Positions 16,389 to 34,049 of a stretch of DNA of 64,000 nt are shown piece by piece (within the stretch, counting starts at the first letter, position 1; each line of letters begins with the position of its first letter). This DNA comes from Streptomyces xiamenensis (GTDB taxonomy: Bacteria; Actinomycetota; Actinomycetes; Streptomycetales; Streptomycetaceae). A program made the position numbers and the translations under genes. The notes under the pieces were generated by a model. That model had not been told where the DNA came from, did no database searches, and saw nothing but the letters and a program-made list of their open reading frames with translations. The stretch lies in contig NZ_CP009922.3 in assembly GCF_000993785.3 (NCBI RefSeq), positions 4,340,001 to 4,404,000 on the forward strand. Reading direction: 5' to 3'.

Positions 16389-17108
16389 GTTGTCGAAGTA
16401 CTTGTCGATCCCGTTGGGCGCCGCCGCCGCCAGGGCCTCGCGCACCGTGTCCGTGTCGTCGCCCTGCCGGTAGTGCACCACCGCGTCGAAGCCCAGCTGC
16501 GTCAGATACGCGGCCTTCCCCGGCGAGGAGGTGGTGCCCACCACCCGGGCCCCGGCCCGCTTGGCGAGCTGACCCACCAGGGTGCCCACCGTCCCGGACG
16601 CGCCACTGATCACCACGGTGTCCTCGGAGCCCACCGTCAGGAACGTCTTCAGCGTTCCGAACGCGGTGATGCCCGGGGTGCCCATCACACCCAGCGCCGT
16701 GGACAGCGGCAGCACCTCGTCGTACCGCCGCGGGTCCAGCTTGCGGAACGGCGGCAACTGGACGGCGAACTCGGCGCCCTCGTCGTCCCACCCGCTGGGC
16801 CCCCCGGTGGACACCAGATGGCTGCACCAGCCGCCGTACCCCTGCACCAGGTCCCCGACCTGGAAGCGGGCGCGCGGCCCCGCCACCTCCACTTCCATGA
16901 TCGAGTCACCGCGCACGGTGTCCCCGATCGGCGTCTGGAGCGAGAGCCCCACCAGATACGGGTCCACCGACACGTACCGGGTGCGCAGCAGCATCTGATC
17001 GTCCGCCAGCGAGGCGGGATCGAACTCCCGCGTCACCTTCCGGTAGATCCGGTCGGTGTCCGGGACCCCCGGGATGTGCTCGGCGATCACCCATGTGTGT
17101 ACCTGCAC
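16044..17108 (-). CDS. MDR NADP-dependent oxidoreductase of the PTM cluster (IkaC-like)
   Basis: A 354-residue zinc-free medium-chain reductase, similar in layout to leukotriene-B4/prostaglandin reductases. The N-terminus reads VQVHTWVIAEHIPGVPD. The NADP-binding turn is ISGASGTVGTLVGQLAKRAG (~160-180), preceded by GTPGITAFGTLK. In PTM assembly this family (IkaC and relatives) closes the last ring reductively. The GTG at 17108 is set by GAGGAG six bases upstream and overlaps the FAD gene's TAG by one base. The 3' third is duplicated at 10.7 kb. Confidence 0.9.
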   Translation of the reverse strand: MQVHTWVIAEHIPGVPDTDRIYRKVTREFDPASLADDQMLLRTRYVSVDPYLVGLSLQTPIGDTVRGDSIMEVEVAGPRARFQVGDLVQGYGGWCSHLVSTGGPSGWDDEGAEFAVQLPPFRKLDPRRYDEVLPLSTALGVMGTPGITAFGTLKTFLTVGSEDTVVISGASGTVGTLVGQLAKRAGARVVGTTSSPGKAAYLTQLGFDAVVHYRQGDDTDTVREALAAAAPNGIDKYFDNLGGTVTDAVFTMLNVHSQVAVCWQWATTVNGDWTGPRLLPYIMFPRTTIRGIFADEWYTEEMVEALHEEVGGLIRKGELVYHQTIHQGFDALPGAYRSLYTGQEGNRGKVLVAL

Positions 17109-18892
17109 TACACGCTCCTCGACGATGTGACGGTGTTGTCGGTGTGGGCGGCGGTGTCGCCGCCGGTGGTCTGGGCGGGGAACCCGGCGGCCAGATCCGG
17201 CACGCCGGGCTGCTTGCCCACCGCGATGGAGACCTGGGTGGGCGGCGGCGCGCTCTCGTCCACGCTCGCCGTGAACTCCCGGCCGTCGTCCCGGCAGATC
17301 ACCTGCGTGACCTGCCGGCCCGAGGCCACCGCCCGGATCAGCCCGCCGACGGTGACCCACACCCCGGCCAGATAGAAGTTGGAGAGCCCCGGCAGCACCG
17401 GGCCGTTCTTGTTGATCTCCACCTCCACGGTCTCCCCGCCGTCCACGAACGGCTGCCAGCCGGGGAACCCGCCGTTGTAGGTGCCCGTGTAGCGCACCTG
17501 CGTCAGCGGCGTGGACACGTCCCGCACGGCGACCGCGTCCTTGAGACCGGGGAACCGCTCGTCCAGGAAGTTCTCGATGGTGATCCGCGCCTGCCGCTTG
17601 GCCTGCGTGTACGCCTTGCCGTGCTTCACCGGCAGGGTGTGCAGCACCTGGCCGCGCCGCACCCGGCCCGCCTGCTCCGGCACGTCGTCGCGCAGCGCCC
17701 GCCACGGCTCGGCCTCCGAGAAGTACGTGGCGAAGATGACCGTGGTCTCGCGCGGCGACAGCTCCGGGTAGTGGCAGCTGCGGAACTGCACGTTCATGCT
17801 GGGATGCCGCATGCCGGTGAGCTTCGCGGCCATGCTGTCCTCCAGCACGTACGTGGTGCACGGCTCGCCCTCGGGGAACGGCCGGCGCAGCCCCAGGAAC
17901 AGCGAGACGTAGCCGGGGGAGATCGTGCCCACCTCGTCGATGGTCTCGGTGAGCAGCTTGCGCCAGGTGTCGTTGAGATACCGGCCGCCGAGCATCCCCA
18001 TGGCGGTGGTGTGCAGATCGGCCGCCGACACCACGATGTCCGCGCGGAACTCGCGGCCGTCGGTGAGCCGTACCCCCACCGCCTTGTCGTGCTCGACGAG
18101 GATCTTCTCCACCTTGGCGTTGTACGTGATCTCCCCGCCGAGCCCCGTGTAGCGCCGCTCCACCGAGCGGGCCAGCTCCAGCGAGCCGCCCTCGGGCACC
18201 CCCGCCGAGCCGTTGGCGTGCGAGGCCAGCTGGAACCAGAACGGCAGGACGGGGAAGTCGGCGTGCTTCTCGTACAGCACGTAGTTGAACGCCTCGCGCA
18301 GCACCGGGTGCTGGAACTTCTCGGCGTAGTCCGTCATCAGCTCGGTGATGGACTTGCGGATGGCGTTGAAGTACGGCAGGAACGAGGCCAGCATCTTCCA
18401 CCGCTCCCACCGCCCCATCAGCCCCACCGGCTTGAGGAACGGATAGACGGCCAGCGCCTTCTGGAAGGTGCGCACCCCGTCGCAGAAGTTCTTGATGCGT
18501 CGGGCGTCGGCCGGGGAGATCTCCAGCAGGTGCGCCTGGAGCCGGTCCGGGTCGGAGTAGAAGTACACCGGCTGGCCGCCGCGCACCCGCACGATGTTGA
18601 AGACGTCGAACTGGCGCATCTCCTTGCCCTGCAACGCCCCCAGTTCCATCCAGATCTGGTACATCTCGTTGCCGGGACCGCTGCCGAGCAGCCAGCTGAC
18701 GCACCAGTCGAAGGTGAAGTCCCCGCGCTCCCAGGCGGTGCAGGAACCGCCCGGGATCTCGTGCATCTCGAAGACCCGCGTCGCGTAGCCGTTCATCTGC
18801 GCGTAGCAGCCGGTGGACAGGCCCCCCAGGCCGCCGCCGATGATGATCATCGACTGCCTGCCCGGGGTGCCGGAGGTGGTGGGGGATGACAT
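17108..18892 (-). CDS. FAD oxidoreductase, phytoene-desaturase family (PTM cyclase, IkaB-like)
   Basis: A 594-residue flavoenzyme. The N-terminal dinucleotide fold is MIIIGGGLGGLSTGCYAQMN with the acidic strand end VFEMHEIPGGSC, and the C-terminal FAD motif is NFYLAGVWVTVGGLIRAVASG. In PTM pathways such enzymes form the outer carbocycles of the tetramate polyene. Only one is present here, as in ikarugamycin clusters, while larger PTM loci carry two or more. The ATG at 18892 has AAGGAG nine bases upstream. An ATG at 18940 overlaps the synthetase stop (ATGA) and is the alternative start. Confidence 0.9.
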   Translation of the reverse strand: MSSPTTSGTPGRQSMIIIGGGLGGLSTGCYAQMNGYATRVFEMHEIPGGSCTAWERGDFTFDWCVSWLLGSGPGNEMYQIWMELGALQGKEMRQFDVFNIVRVRGGQPVYFYSDPDRLQAHLLEISPADARRIKNFCDGVRTFQKALAVYPFLKPVGLMGRWERWKMLASFLPYFNAIRKSITELMTDYAEKFQHPVLREAFNYVLYEKHADFPVLPFWFQLASHANGSAGVPEGGSLELARSVERRYTGLGGEITYNAKVEKILVEHDKAVGVRLTDGREFRADIVVSAADLHTTAMGMLGGRYLNDTWRKLLTETIDEVGTISPGYVSLFLGLRRPFPEGEPCTTYVLEDSMAAKLTGMRHPSMNVQFRSCHYPELSPRETTVIFATYFSEAEPWRALRDDVPEQAGRVRRGQVLHTLPVKHGKAYTQAKRQARITIENFLDERFPGLKDAVAVRDVSTPLTQVRYTGTYNGGFPGWQPFVDGGETVEVEINKNGPVLPGLSNFYLAGVWVTVGGLIRAVASGRQVTQVICRDDGREFTASVDESAPPPTQVSIAVGKQPGVPDLAAGFPAQTTGGDTAAHTDNTVTSSRSV

Positions 18893-18936
18893 GGCCCTGT
18901 GCTCCTTGGTGTCGACCGCCGGCTGAACGAAAGGCG

Positions 18937-28311
<9,375 letters not shown>

Positions 28312-28635
28312 CGTGAGAATCCTTGGGTGATGGCGCGTGGGCGGATCAGGCGATTCGAGCGGGAATCCTGGTCAGCCCGTTGGGGGACAGCGCCGCGGTA
28401 AGGACAGAGAAGTCTGAAGAACAGATATGCGAATGCCGCTGACGAACGGCATGGCGGAACGCGGAACGAGAACCCCCCTCGTGGACAGGCGCAGGCCGAT
28501 GACAGCCCCGTAGGTGTTTATGGGGATTGTGTGTTGCGGCTGCGCGGTTGAAGCCTGCCTTATGAAGATCGAATAGGCCAATAGGGTTACGCGGGGGGCG
28601 CGCGGAGCGCCTTTGCGCGCTACCGGTCATACAAA
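28312..28635 (-). promoter_or_regulatory. 324-bp intergenic leader/promoter of the PTM operon, no gene seen
   Basis: No supported coding frame on either strand. Base composition is less GC-rich around 28510-28580 than in the genes on either side, as expected of a promoter. I could not assign convincing -35/-10 boxes or an operator. Confidence 0.4.
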
Positions 28636-28672
28636 AGGGGTGGGCGTTCCGGATTTCGGATCGCCCACCCCT
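28636..28672. terminator. Terminator after the DUF305 gene
   Basis: An 11-bp perfect stem (28636-28646 with 28662-28672) extended by four inner pairs, 12 bp beyond the DUF305 stop on its strand. Confidence 0.85.
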
Positions 28673-28684
28673 CGGGTGCGAATA

Positions 28685-29266
28685 TCAGTTCAGAAGTTCG
28701 GTCATCTGATCGATTTCAGCGGACTGGGAGGAGATGATGTCCTGCGCCATCTCCAGAGCGGGCGCGAAGGACCCCTGCCGCTCCAGCTCCCGCGCCATCT
28801 CGACCGCGCCCTCGTGGTGCACGATCATCAGCCGCAGGAATGCGGCGTCGAATTCCGCGCCGGAGGAGCTTTCCAGCTCCGCCATTTCCTCGTCCGACAT
28901 CATGCCGGTCATGTCGTGCCCGCCGTGGTCCGCCGGCTCGGCGTCCCAGTCGGAGAGCCACGACCGGAGCGTGTCGATCTCCGGCCCCTGGGCCTGTTCG
29001 ATGACGGCGGCCAGATCCCGCACCGCGTCCGAGCCGGCGCGCCCGGCGGCGAGTTCGGACATCTCGATGGCCTGCTCGTGGTGCGGGATCATGCCCTGGA
29101 CGAAGGCGAGATCCGCCGCGTTGAAGGCGTCGGAGACCGGTGCGCCGCCGTGCTGGGAATGTCCGCCCGGCTCACCGGAATCGCTCCCGCAGCCGGCGGT
29201 GAACAGCAATGCGGAGGTGACGGCGGCGGCGCTGAGCGCCCGCGCCGCGAAACGGTACGAGGTCAT
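28685..29266 (-). CDS. DUF305 His-rich lipoprotein
   Basis: A 193-residue exported protein. The signal peptide ends in a lipobox-like LLFTAGCGSD, so it is probably lipid-anchored outside the membrane. The mature part is ferritin-like helical with the two DUF305 signatures FVQGMIPHHEQAIEMSELA and LRLMIVHHEGAVEMARELE, plus GHDMTGMM. The paired His and Met residues suggest metal (copper) binding, which fits the CsoR-like operator upstream of the neighbouring gene. The function of DUF305 proteins is not settled. Confidence 0.88.
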   Translation of the reverse strand: MTSYRFAARALSAAAVTSALLFTAGCGSDSGEPGGHSQHGGAPVSDAFNAADLAFVQGMIPHHEQAIEMSELAAGRAGSDAVRDLAAVIEQAQGPEIDTLRSWLSDWDAEPADHGGHDMTGMMSDEEMAELESSSGAEFDAAFLRLMIVHHEGAVEMARELERQGSFAPALEMAQDIISSQSAEIDQMTELLN

Positions 29267-29326
29267 GGTGGTGAAACAGCTTTCTGTGCAGTGCTGAGGT
29301 GTCGGACGCGTCGGTGCACGACGCGC

Positions 29327-29698
29327 CTATATGCGCAGCGACTGCAGAGAACTCAAGGAAGGCGGCGCGCCGCCCCCAGCCTCCGGCCGGGGGTGCCCCC
29401 AGGGCGGGCCGGGCCCGGCGAACTCCCGCGCGGCGACGACCGGCGGCACCGTGACCCCACTGGTCACCCCCGCCCCGGCGCCGACCGGGGACGGCGCCCC
29501 GCCGACCCCACCCGCCACACAGTCCGGATCGGCGTGGTCGAGATGCGCCGCGCCACCGGCGTCGTGCGCGGGCGCGGCGGCCTCCGTGTGATGCGCGGGG
29601 GAGATGACGACCCCCGGCGCGAGCGCGTGCATGGCGAACACCCCGGCGAGTACCGCCAGGATCAGCAGCGCGCCACGGACCCGGTTCACGCCCACCAT
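29327..29698 (-). CDS. Small membrane/secreted protein, DUF6153-like
   Basis: A 123-residue protein with one N-terminal membrane segment (VRGALLILAVLAGVFAMHAL), then a His-rich stretch with AHHTEAAAPAHD and HLDHADPDC, and a Gly/Ala/Pro-rich tail. The layout resembles the DUF6153 family that often accompanies DUF305 lipoproteins in Streptomyces; that family name is from memory. The ATG at 29698 or a GTG at 29689 could start it. A CsoR-like operator is 11 bp upstream. It probably forms a two-gene unit with the DUF305 gene 60 bp downstream. Confidence 0.72.
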   Translation of the reverse strand: MVGVNRVRGALLILAVLAGVFAMHALAPGVVISPAHHTEAAAPAHDAGGAAHLDHADPDCVAGGVGGAPSPVGAGAGVTSGVTVPPVVAAREFAGPGPPWGHPRPEAGGGAPPSLSSLQSLRI

Positions 29699-29708
29699 CC
29701 TACGGGGG

Positions 29709-29723
29709 TACCCCCGGTGGGTA
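29709..29723. promoter_or_regulatory. CsoR-like operator (TACCC-N5-GGGTA)
   Basis: Inverted repeat TACCC CCGGT GGGTA, overlapping a perfect GGGGGTACCCCC palindrome at 29704-29715, directly upstream of the His-rich membrane protein gene. The five-base spacer differs from the four-base spacer of the sulfur sites at 6.5 and 9.9 kb. A copper CsoR encoded elsewhere is the likely binder. Confidence 0.6.
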
Positions 29724-29862
29724 CCCGAGGGGGGTCCGAAGGAGCGGTAAGGGGTACCGCCCACGGTGCCGCTATACACGGAACGTAGAGTTGTCCGACC
29801 GTCCGGCAGGCCCGGGCGTGGGGGAGAAGACGACCGTTCCACCTGGGGGGGATTCCCGTTCC

Positions 29863-30618
29863 ATGCGACTCAACAAGCCCGCAACCGCCGTCGCGGCGGC
29901 CCTGACCCTGACGGTGACGCTCGCCCTGACCGGCTGCTCGGCGGAGCGGATATCGCCCGAGAGCGTGCGCGACAAGGCCGACGAGAAGTCCGGCGGCGCG
30001 TTCGGCTCGGTGGACTGCCGCGAGGCCAAGTGCGTCGCCCTCACCTTCGACGCCGGCCCCGGCCCGTACACGGCCGAACTGCTGGACATCCTGGCCGAGG
30101 AAGAGGTCCCCGCGACGCTCTTCCTGCTCGGCAAGAAGCACATCGACACCTATCCCGAACTCGTGGTGCGCTCGGCCGAGGAAGGCCACGAGCTGGCCAA
30201 TCACACCTGGACCCACCCCCGCCTCACCGAGGTGGACCGGGACGAGGTGCGCGACCAGCTGCTGCGCACCAACGAGGCCATCGAGGAACTCACCGGGCAG
30301 ACCCCGACCCTCATGCGCCCGCCGCAGGGCCGCACCGACGACACGGTCGCCGAGGTCTGCGAGGAGCTGGGCCTGGCGCAGGTCCTGTGGTCCGTCACGG
30401 CCAAGGACTACTCGACTAACGACTCGGACCTGATCACCGAACGCGTCCTGGACCAGGTCGACCGCGACGGCATCATCCTGCTGCACGACATCTACGAGGG
30501 CACCGTCCCCGCGGTCCCCGGCATCATCGAGGCGCTGAAGGCCGACGGATACACCTTCGTCACCGTCTCCCAGCTGATGGCGCCCGGCGTACCCGAACCG
30601 GGCAAGGTCTACCGCTGA
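29863..30618 (+). CDS. Polysaccharide deacetylase (NodB/CE4) lipoprotein with altered metal motif
   Basis: A 251-residue exported lipoprotein (lipobox LALTGCSA). The NodB domain spans about 60-240. Motif 1 is LTFDAGPGPYT, where the usual TFDDG has its second Asp (a metal ligand) replaced by Ala. Motif 2 is ELANHTWTHP with HxxxH intact, motif 3 is MRPPQGRTDD, and LLHDIYEG closes the site. It probably removes acetyl groups from peptidoglycan or another cell-wall glycan; an altered metal site may lower or change activity. The ATG at 29863 opens the signal peptide after a G-rich stretch. Confidence 0.88.
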   Translation: MRLNKPATAVAAALTLTVTLALTGCSAERISPESVRDKADEKSGGAFGSVDCREAKCVALTFDAGPGPYTAELLDILAEEEVPATLFLLGKKHIDTYPELVVRSAEEGHELANHTWTHPRLTEVDRDEVRDQLLRTNEAIEELTGQTPTLMRPPQGRTDDTVAEVCEELGLAQVLWSVTAKDYSTNDSDLITERVLDQVDRDGIILLHDIYEGTVPAVPGIIEALKADGYTFVTVSQLMAPGVPEPGKVYR

Positions 30619-30730
30619 CCGATCCGGTGGCCGCGCCCCCCGACCGGCTGTGAGCCGCCCCGAGCGGTGGCGGCCGGGGGCGGCCGGTGTCACGCTGGCT
30701 GGTGAGGCTGACGTGACAAGGGAGGACTCC

Positions 30731-31522
30731 GTGCTGACCACCGACTTCGTCCCCGGCTCCCCCTGCTGGCTCGACCTCGGCGCCCCGGACCCGGAGACGA
30801 CCGCCGCCTTCTACGGCGCGGTCCTGGGCTGGACCTTCCGGCCCATGGGTCCGGAGGGCTCGGGGTACGGGGTCCTGCAGAGCGAGGGCCGCACGGTGGC
30901 CGGCCTGGGCCGCCTCACGGAGGAGGGCGCCCGCTCGGCGTGGATGCTCTACTTCGCCACCACCGACGCGGACGCCACCGCCGACGCCGTGACGAACGCG
31001 GGCGGCACCGTCCGGGTCGCCCCCACCGGCATGGACGACGAACACCGCATGGCCCAGTTCACCGATCCCCAGGGCGGCCAGTTCGCGGTCTTCGAACCCC
31101 GCGACGACCGGGGCGTGGAGGCGGTGGACGTCCCCGGCTCCCTGTCCTGGACCGAGCTGTACACCCCGGACGGAGCGGCGGCGAAGACCTTCTACACGGC
31201 GGTGTTCGGCTGGCAGTACTCCGAGATGCCCCTGCCGGGCGAAAGCGGCACGTACTCCCTGATCACCCCGGCCACGGCGGACGAGAGCCGCATGCAGGGC
31301 GGGCTGATGCAACTTCCCCCCGACGCCCTGACCCTGACGAACGGCGCGGCGTACTGGCACCCCGTCTTCACCACGACGGACTGCGACGCGGCCACGGCCA
31401 CGGTCACCCGGAACGCGGGCACGGTCCAGATGGGCCCCGAAACAGCGGAAGGCGTCGGCCGCCTCTCCGTGTGCGCCGACCCCAACGGCGCGGACTTCGT
31501 CCTGCTGACCCCGGAGACCTGA
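30731..31522 (+). CDS. VOC-family (glyoxalase/bleomycin-resistance-like) two-domain protein
   Basis: A 263-residue protein made of two vicinal-oxygen-chelate domains. Domain 1 is about 10-125 (PCWLDLGAPDPETTAAFYGA to FTDPQGGQFAVFEP). Domain 2 is about 135-260 (WTELYTPDGAAAKTFYTAVF to DPNGADFVLLTPE). The repeated AAxFYxxVxGW signature and the D-P-x-G-A/G ends are typical of the Streptomyces hydroxylase-like VOC group. The GTG at 30731 follows AAGGGAGG; an upstream GTG at 30713 lacks a box. Substrate unknown. It is convergent with the DUF397 gene. Confidence 0.87.
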   Translation: MLTTDFVPGSPCWLDLGAPDPETTAAFYGAVLGWTFRPMGPEGSGYGVLQSEGRTVAGLGRLTEEGARSAWMLYFATTDADATADAVTNAGGTVRVAPTGMDDEHRMAQFTDPQGGQFAVFEPRDDRGVEAVDVPGSLSWTELYTPDGAAAKTFYTAVFGWQYSEMPLPGESGTYSLITPATADESRMQGGLMQLPPDALTLTNGAAYWHPVFTTTDCDAATATVTRNAGTVQMGPETAEGVGRLSVCADPNGADFVLLTPET

Positions 31523-31526
31523 GGTA

Positions 31527-31721
31527 TCACCTCAAGGCGCCGACGAAGGCCCGCCAGGCCCCGTGCCGGAACACCAGCACGGGCCCGGCGGGCCGCTTGC
31601 TGTCCCGCACGGGTATGACCCCGGGTATGTCATCGGCGACCTCCACACAATCGCCCTGTCCGCCGCTGTAACTACTGACCCGCCACGTCAAAGGGACAGC
31701 TCCGGCCAACGTGTTGATCAT
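31527..31721 (-). CDS. DUF397 protein
   Basis: A 64-residue DUF397 protein. It shows the family motifs WRVSSYSGGQGDCVEVAD, VRDSKRP and FRHGAWRAFV. Its start overlaps the stop of the XRE gene by four bases (ATGA). Such pairs have been described as Scr1-type, toxin-antitoxin-like regulators in Streptomyces, with DUF397 as partner of the XRE-DUF5753 protein. Confidence 0.9.
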   Translation of the reverse strand: MINTLAGAVPLTWRVSSYSGGQGDCVEVADDIPGVIPVRDSKRPAGPVLVFRHGAWRAFVGALR

Positions 31722-32587
31722 CTGTACTCCTTGGCGGTGCGTCGGATCAGCTCAAGAGATTCCGTGGGCGGCAGTGCGGAAGTGCGTGCATCGTCGAAGA
31801 GCTCTCGATAGCACGTGACCTCGGTTTCCGACTCCCGCCAGATGTTTCCGGTGGGCGTTTCCGTCAACACAAGGCCCAGCGCGGACACCTGGGGGAATCC
31901 CAGCAGCAGGTACGGGCCGAACATACCGGAGTGCGCTCCGCGCGAGAACGGCAAGACTTGTACGGTGACGTTCGGCCGCTCCGCCATGACGGCGATGTGC
32001 TCCAGCTGATCGCGCATCACAGTCGGGCCTCCTACCTGCTGGCGAAGTACTCCTTCGGCCAGTACGGCCCAGAACTCCAGCGCGCCTTCGCCGGCGAGCC
32101 GTTGCTGCCGGGCCAGCCGCACCTGCACGAACTGCTCAATCTGTTCAGGGGTCTGCCACGCCCGGGAGGCAACCGTGATCGCCCGCCCGTATTCGGGAGT
32201 CTGGAGAAGCCCTGGCACCAGCTGCACCTGAAAGGTCTTGACGCAGTCACAGATGGCCTCCAACTCGATCTGGTCGCGGTACGCGTCCCCGAGAACCGAG
32301 CCGTACTGATGCCACCAGCCGTCACGGCGTCGCCGATTGGCTCTGCGGGCCAGGGCTCCAAGGCGCTCGCGGGCCTCCGGATCCGTCACCGCGTATGCCT
32401 GGAGCAGCGCGGTCAGGTCGGGTGTGCGAACTGGGACATGACCGTTCTCGATGCGGCTGATCTTTCCCTTCGTGCAGTCGAGAACCTCAGCTGACTGGGC
32501 AGTGGAGAAACCGGCTTGCTCGCGAAAACGGCGCAGTTCGTCACCGAGTTGGCGCCCCAGCACGGTGGAAGGCTTGACGTTCGGCAT
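31718..32587 (-). CDS. XRE regulator with DUF5753 (Scr1-like)
   Basis: A 289-residue DNA-binding regulator. Residues ~10-70 are a helix-turn-helix (FREQAGFSTAQSAEVLDCTK, then GKISRIENGHV). Residues ~100-280 form DUF5753 with the typical VPGLLQTPEYGRA, AERPNVTVQVLPF and ETPTGNIWRE. Streptomyces has dozens of such XRE/DUF397 pairs controlling development or antibiotic genes. It is divergent from the ATPase gene across 174 bp, a common three-gene arrangement. The ATG at 32587 fits the family N-terminus. Confidence 0.92.
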   Translation of the reverse strand: MPNVKPSTVLGRQLGDELRRFREQAGFSTAQSAEVLDCTKGKISRIENGHVPVRTPDLTALLQAYAVTDPEARERLGALARRANRRRRDGWWHQYGSVLGDAYRDQIELEAICDCVKTFQVQLVPGLLQTPEYGRAITVASRAWQTPEQIEQFVQVRLARQQRLAGEGALEFWAVLAEGVLRQQVGGPTVMRDQLEHIAVMAERPNVTVQVLPFSRGAHSGMFGPYLLLGFPQVSALGLVLTETPTGNIWRESETEVTCYRELFDDARTSALPPTESLELIRRTAKEYR

Positions 32588-32761
32588 GTCTCCTCCCTAT
32601 CAGGGCTGAGGATGTGGCGACTCCGGATTACCCGAATGGGTGAATCGTGCTCTGTGTATCCATTCAACGTTGCGCGGAGAGGGCTTCAGCCGGAAGTCTG
32701 CTACTCGATGTGAGCTCTGACTTCCGCTGTGTCACAGCGAAGCGATCCTCTGGGGGTCCTC

Positions 32762-33412
32762 ATGACCGAGCACCGCGACTCGTCCGACGTCACCGTCCGT
32801 CTCTTCCGGCGCCGCAGCAGCGTCCCGCGCGCTCGCCGCCTGGCGCGATCCGTCCTGACCGACTGGACCATCGATCCGGACGTCACGGACCGGGCGGAAC
32901 TGGTGATCTCCGAACTGGTCACCAACGCCATCAGGGTGCGTGTCCCCGGCGACCGCCTCGTGGAGATGCGGCTCGTACGCCCGCACGCGGACCAGCGCTT
33001 GCTCCTGGAGGTGAGCGACGCGGGCCCGGGCAAGCCGCTGGTCAGGGTTCCCGACGAGGACGAACCGAACGGCCGGGGCTTGCTGCTGGTCGAAGCACTG
33101 GCGGACTACTGGGGATGCGCGCCGCGCGACGGCGGGATCGGCAAGACGGTGTGGGCCGTCATCATCGTCCCGGGCGAGCCCCCGCGACCGCCCGCCACGG
33201 ACATGACGGCCGTCCGCGTACAGCCCGGCCAGCGCGTCAGGACGGCGGACGGCTGGCACACCGTCCGCACCGTACGGTCCACCCGCTACGCCGCGCAGGG
33301 CCCGGCCATCGTCCTGGCCTTCGACGACGGCACCCCGCCCCTGCGCCTGCACGCCGGCGAGCAACTGACCGTCCGCGCCGGTGAAGACGGGCGGGACGCA
33401 GCCATGGGTTAG
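32762..33412 (+). CDS. Anti-sigma-factor-type ATPase (HATPase_c_2, RsbW-like)
   Basis: A 216-residue protein whose first ~140 residues form the GHKL ATPase fold of RsbW/SpoIIAB serine kinases. The N box is ELVISELVTNAIRV, G1 is LLEVSDAGPGKP, and G2 is EDEPNGRGLLLVEALADYWG. The C-terminal ~70 residues (ADGWHTVRTVRSTRYAAQGP and following) form a separate small beta-rich domain. It is divergent from the XRE-DUF5753 gene. Targets are not identifiable. The ATG at 32762 precedes TEHRDSSDVTVRLF, the usual domain start. Confidence 0.88.
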   Translation: MTEHRDSSDVTVRLFRRRSSVPRARRLARSVLTDWTIDPDVTDRAELVISELVTNAIRVRVPGDRLVEMRLVRPHADQRLLLEVSDAGPGKPLVRVPDEDEPNGRGLLLVEALADYWGCAPRDGGIGKTVWAVIIVPGEPPRPPATDMTAVRVQPGQRVRTADGWHTVRTVRSTRYAAQGPAIVLAFDDGTPPLRLHAGEQLTVRAGEDGRDAAMG

Positions 33413-33548
33413 CCCGCACCGCCCGCCGCTCGCGGACCGATCAGGCCGTCAGACCACGGATCTTGCGGCCGGCCTCCGTGTCCGGGTAGAGGATCGCGTC
33501 GGCCACCCGGCCGAGGGGCGGCCCCCGGCGGGGGCCGCTTCGCGCGCC

Positions 33549-33722
33549 TCACTCCTCGCGCTCGGCCTCCCGCTGCGCGACCTCTTCCTCGTGCAGGCGC
33601 ACGGCGCGCTCCGCCGCCGCCTCGTAGATCTCCGTCACCAGGGTCCGCGCGCGCTGCTCGTCGATGGTCCCGTTCGACCACTCCATCAGCCGCGCGGCCC
33701 ATGAGCCGTTGAAGTCACCCAT
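33549..33722 (-). CDS. Small hypothetical protein, helical
   Basis: A 57-residue charged protein, MGDFNGSWAARLMEWSNGTI at the N-terminus and a long Glu/Arg helix (LVTEIYEAAAERAVRLHEEE) likely to form a coiled coil. I do not recognise the family. Codon use is like the chromosome and the frame is GC3-rich, which supports coding. It has a weak ribosome site (GGGGGC). Confidence 0.5.
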   Translation of the reverse strand: MGDFNGSWAARLMEWSNGTIDEQRARTLVTEIYEAAAERAVRLHEEEVAQREAEREE

Positions 33723-33997
33723 GCCCCCATTGCATCCCGGGCGCGGGGTTCTCGCAGGTCGGCGCCCCGGTCGCGGACCGCGCGCGCCGGGCCGCCGAGC
33801 GGGGACGGGCCGGGCCGGCGGCGCCGTACGGATGGGCGGGCCCGACGCGGCCACCCGAGTGATCCGCCCCCGGCCCGGGGCCGCCCGCCGCACCCGCGGG
33901 AGCGCCGGAAGGTACGCGACCGCCGTGCACGATGCTGCCGTTCGGCTGCAGCCTCGTGCCATCGCCGAGCCGCCCACACGCTCACCCGGCACGGGAT
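33723..33997. other. Intergenic stretch without a supported gene
   Basis: Frames crossing these 275 bp on both strands are low-complexity Arg/Pro/Ala/Gly and look like shadows. The region must hold the promoter of the linaridin-like operon, but I could not assign promoter boxes. Confidence 0.4.
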
Positions 33998-34036
33998 CGT
34001 CTTGTCGGCGGCGGACAGGCCGCCGCCGACAAGACG
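33998..34036 (+). promoter_or_regulatory. 17-bp perfect hairpin abutting the first precursor's ribosome site
   Basis: Bases 33998-34014 pair perfectly with 34020-34036 around a five-base loop. The last paired base is the first G of the GGAGGAGG box (34036-34043) that serves the ATG at 34050. In mRNA the stem would sit immediately before the ribosome site. It could be a terminator/attenuator, a stability element or an operator. Confidence 0.8.
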
Positions 34037-34049
34037 GAGGAGGATCCCC

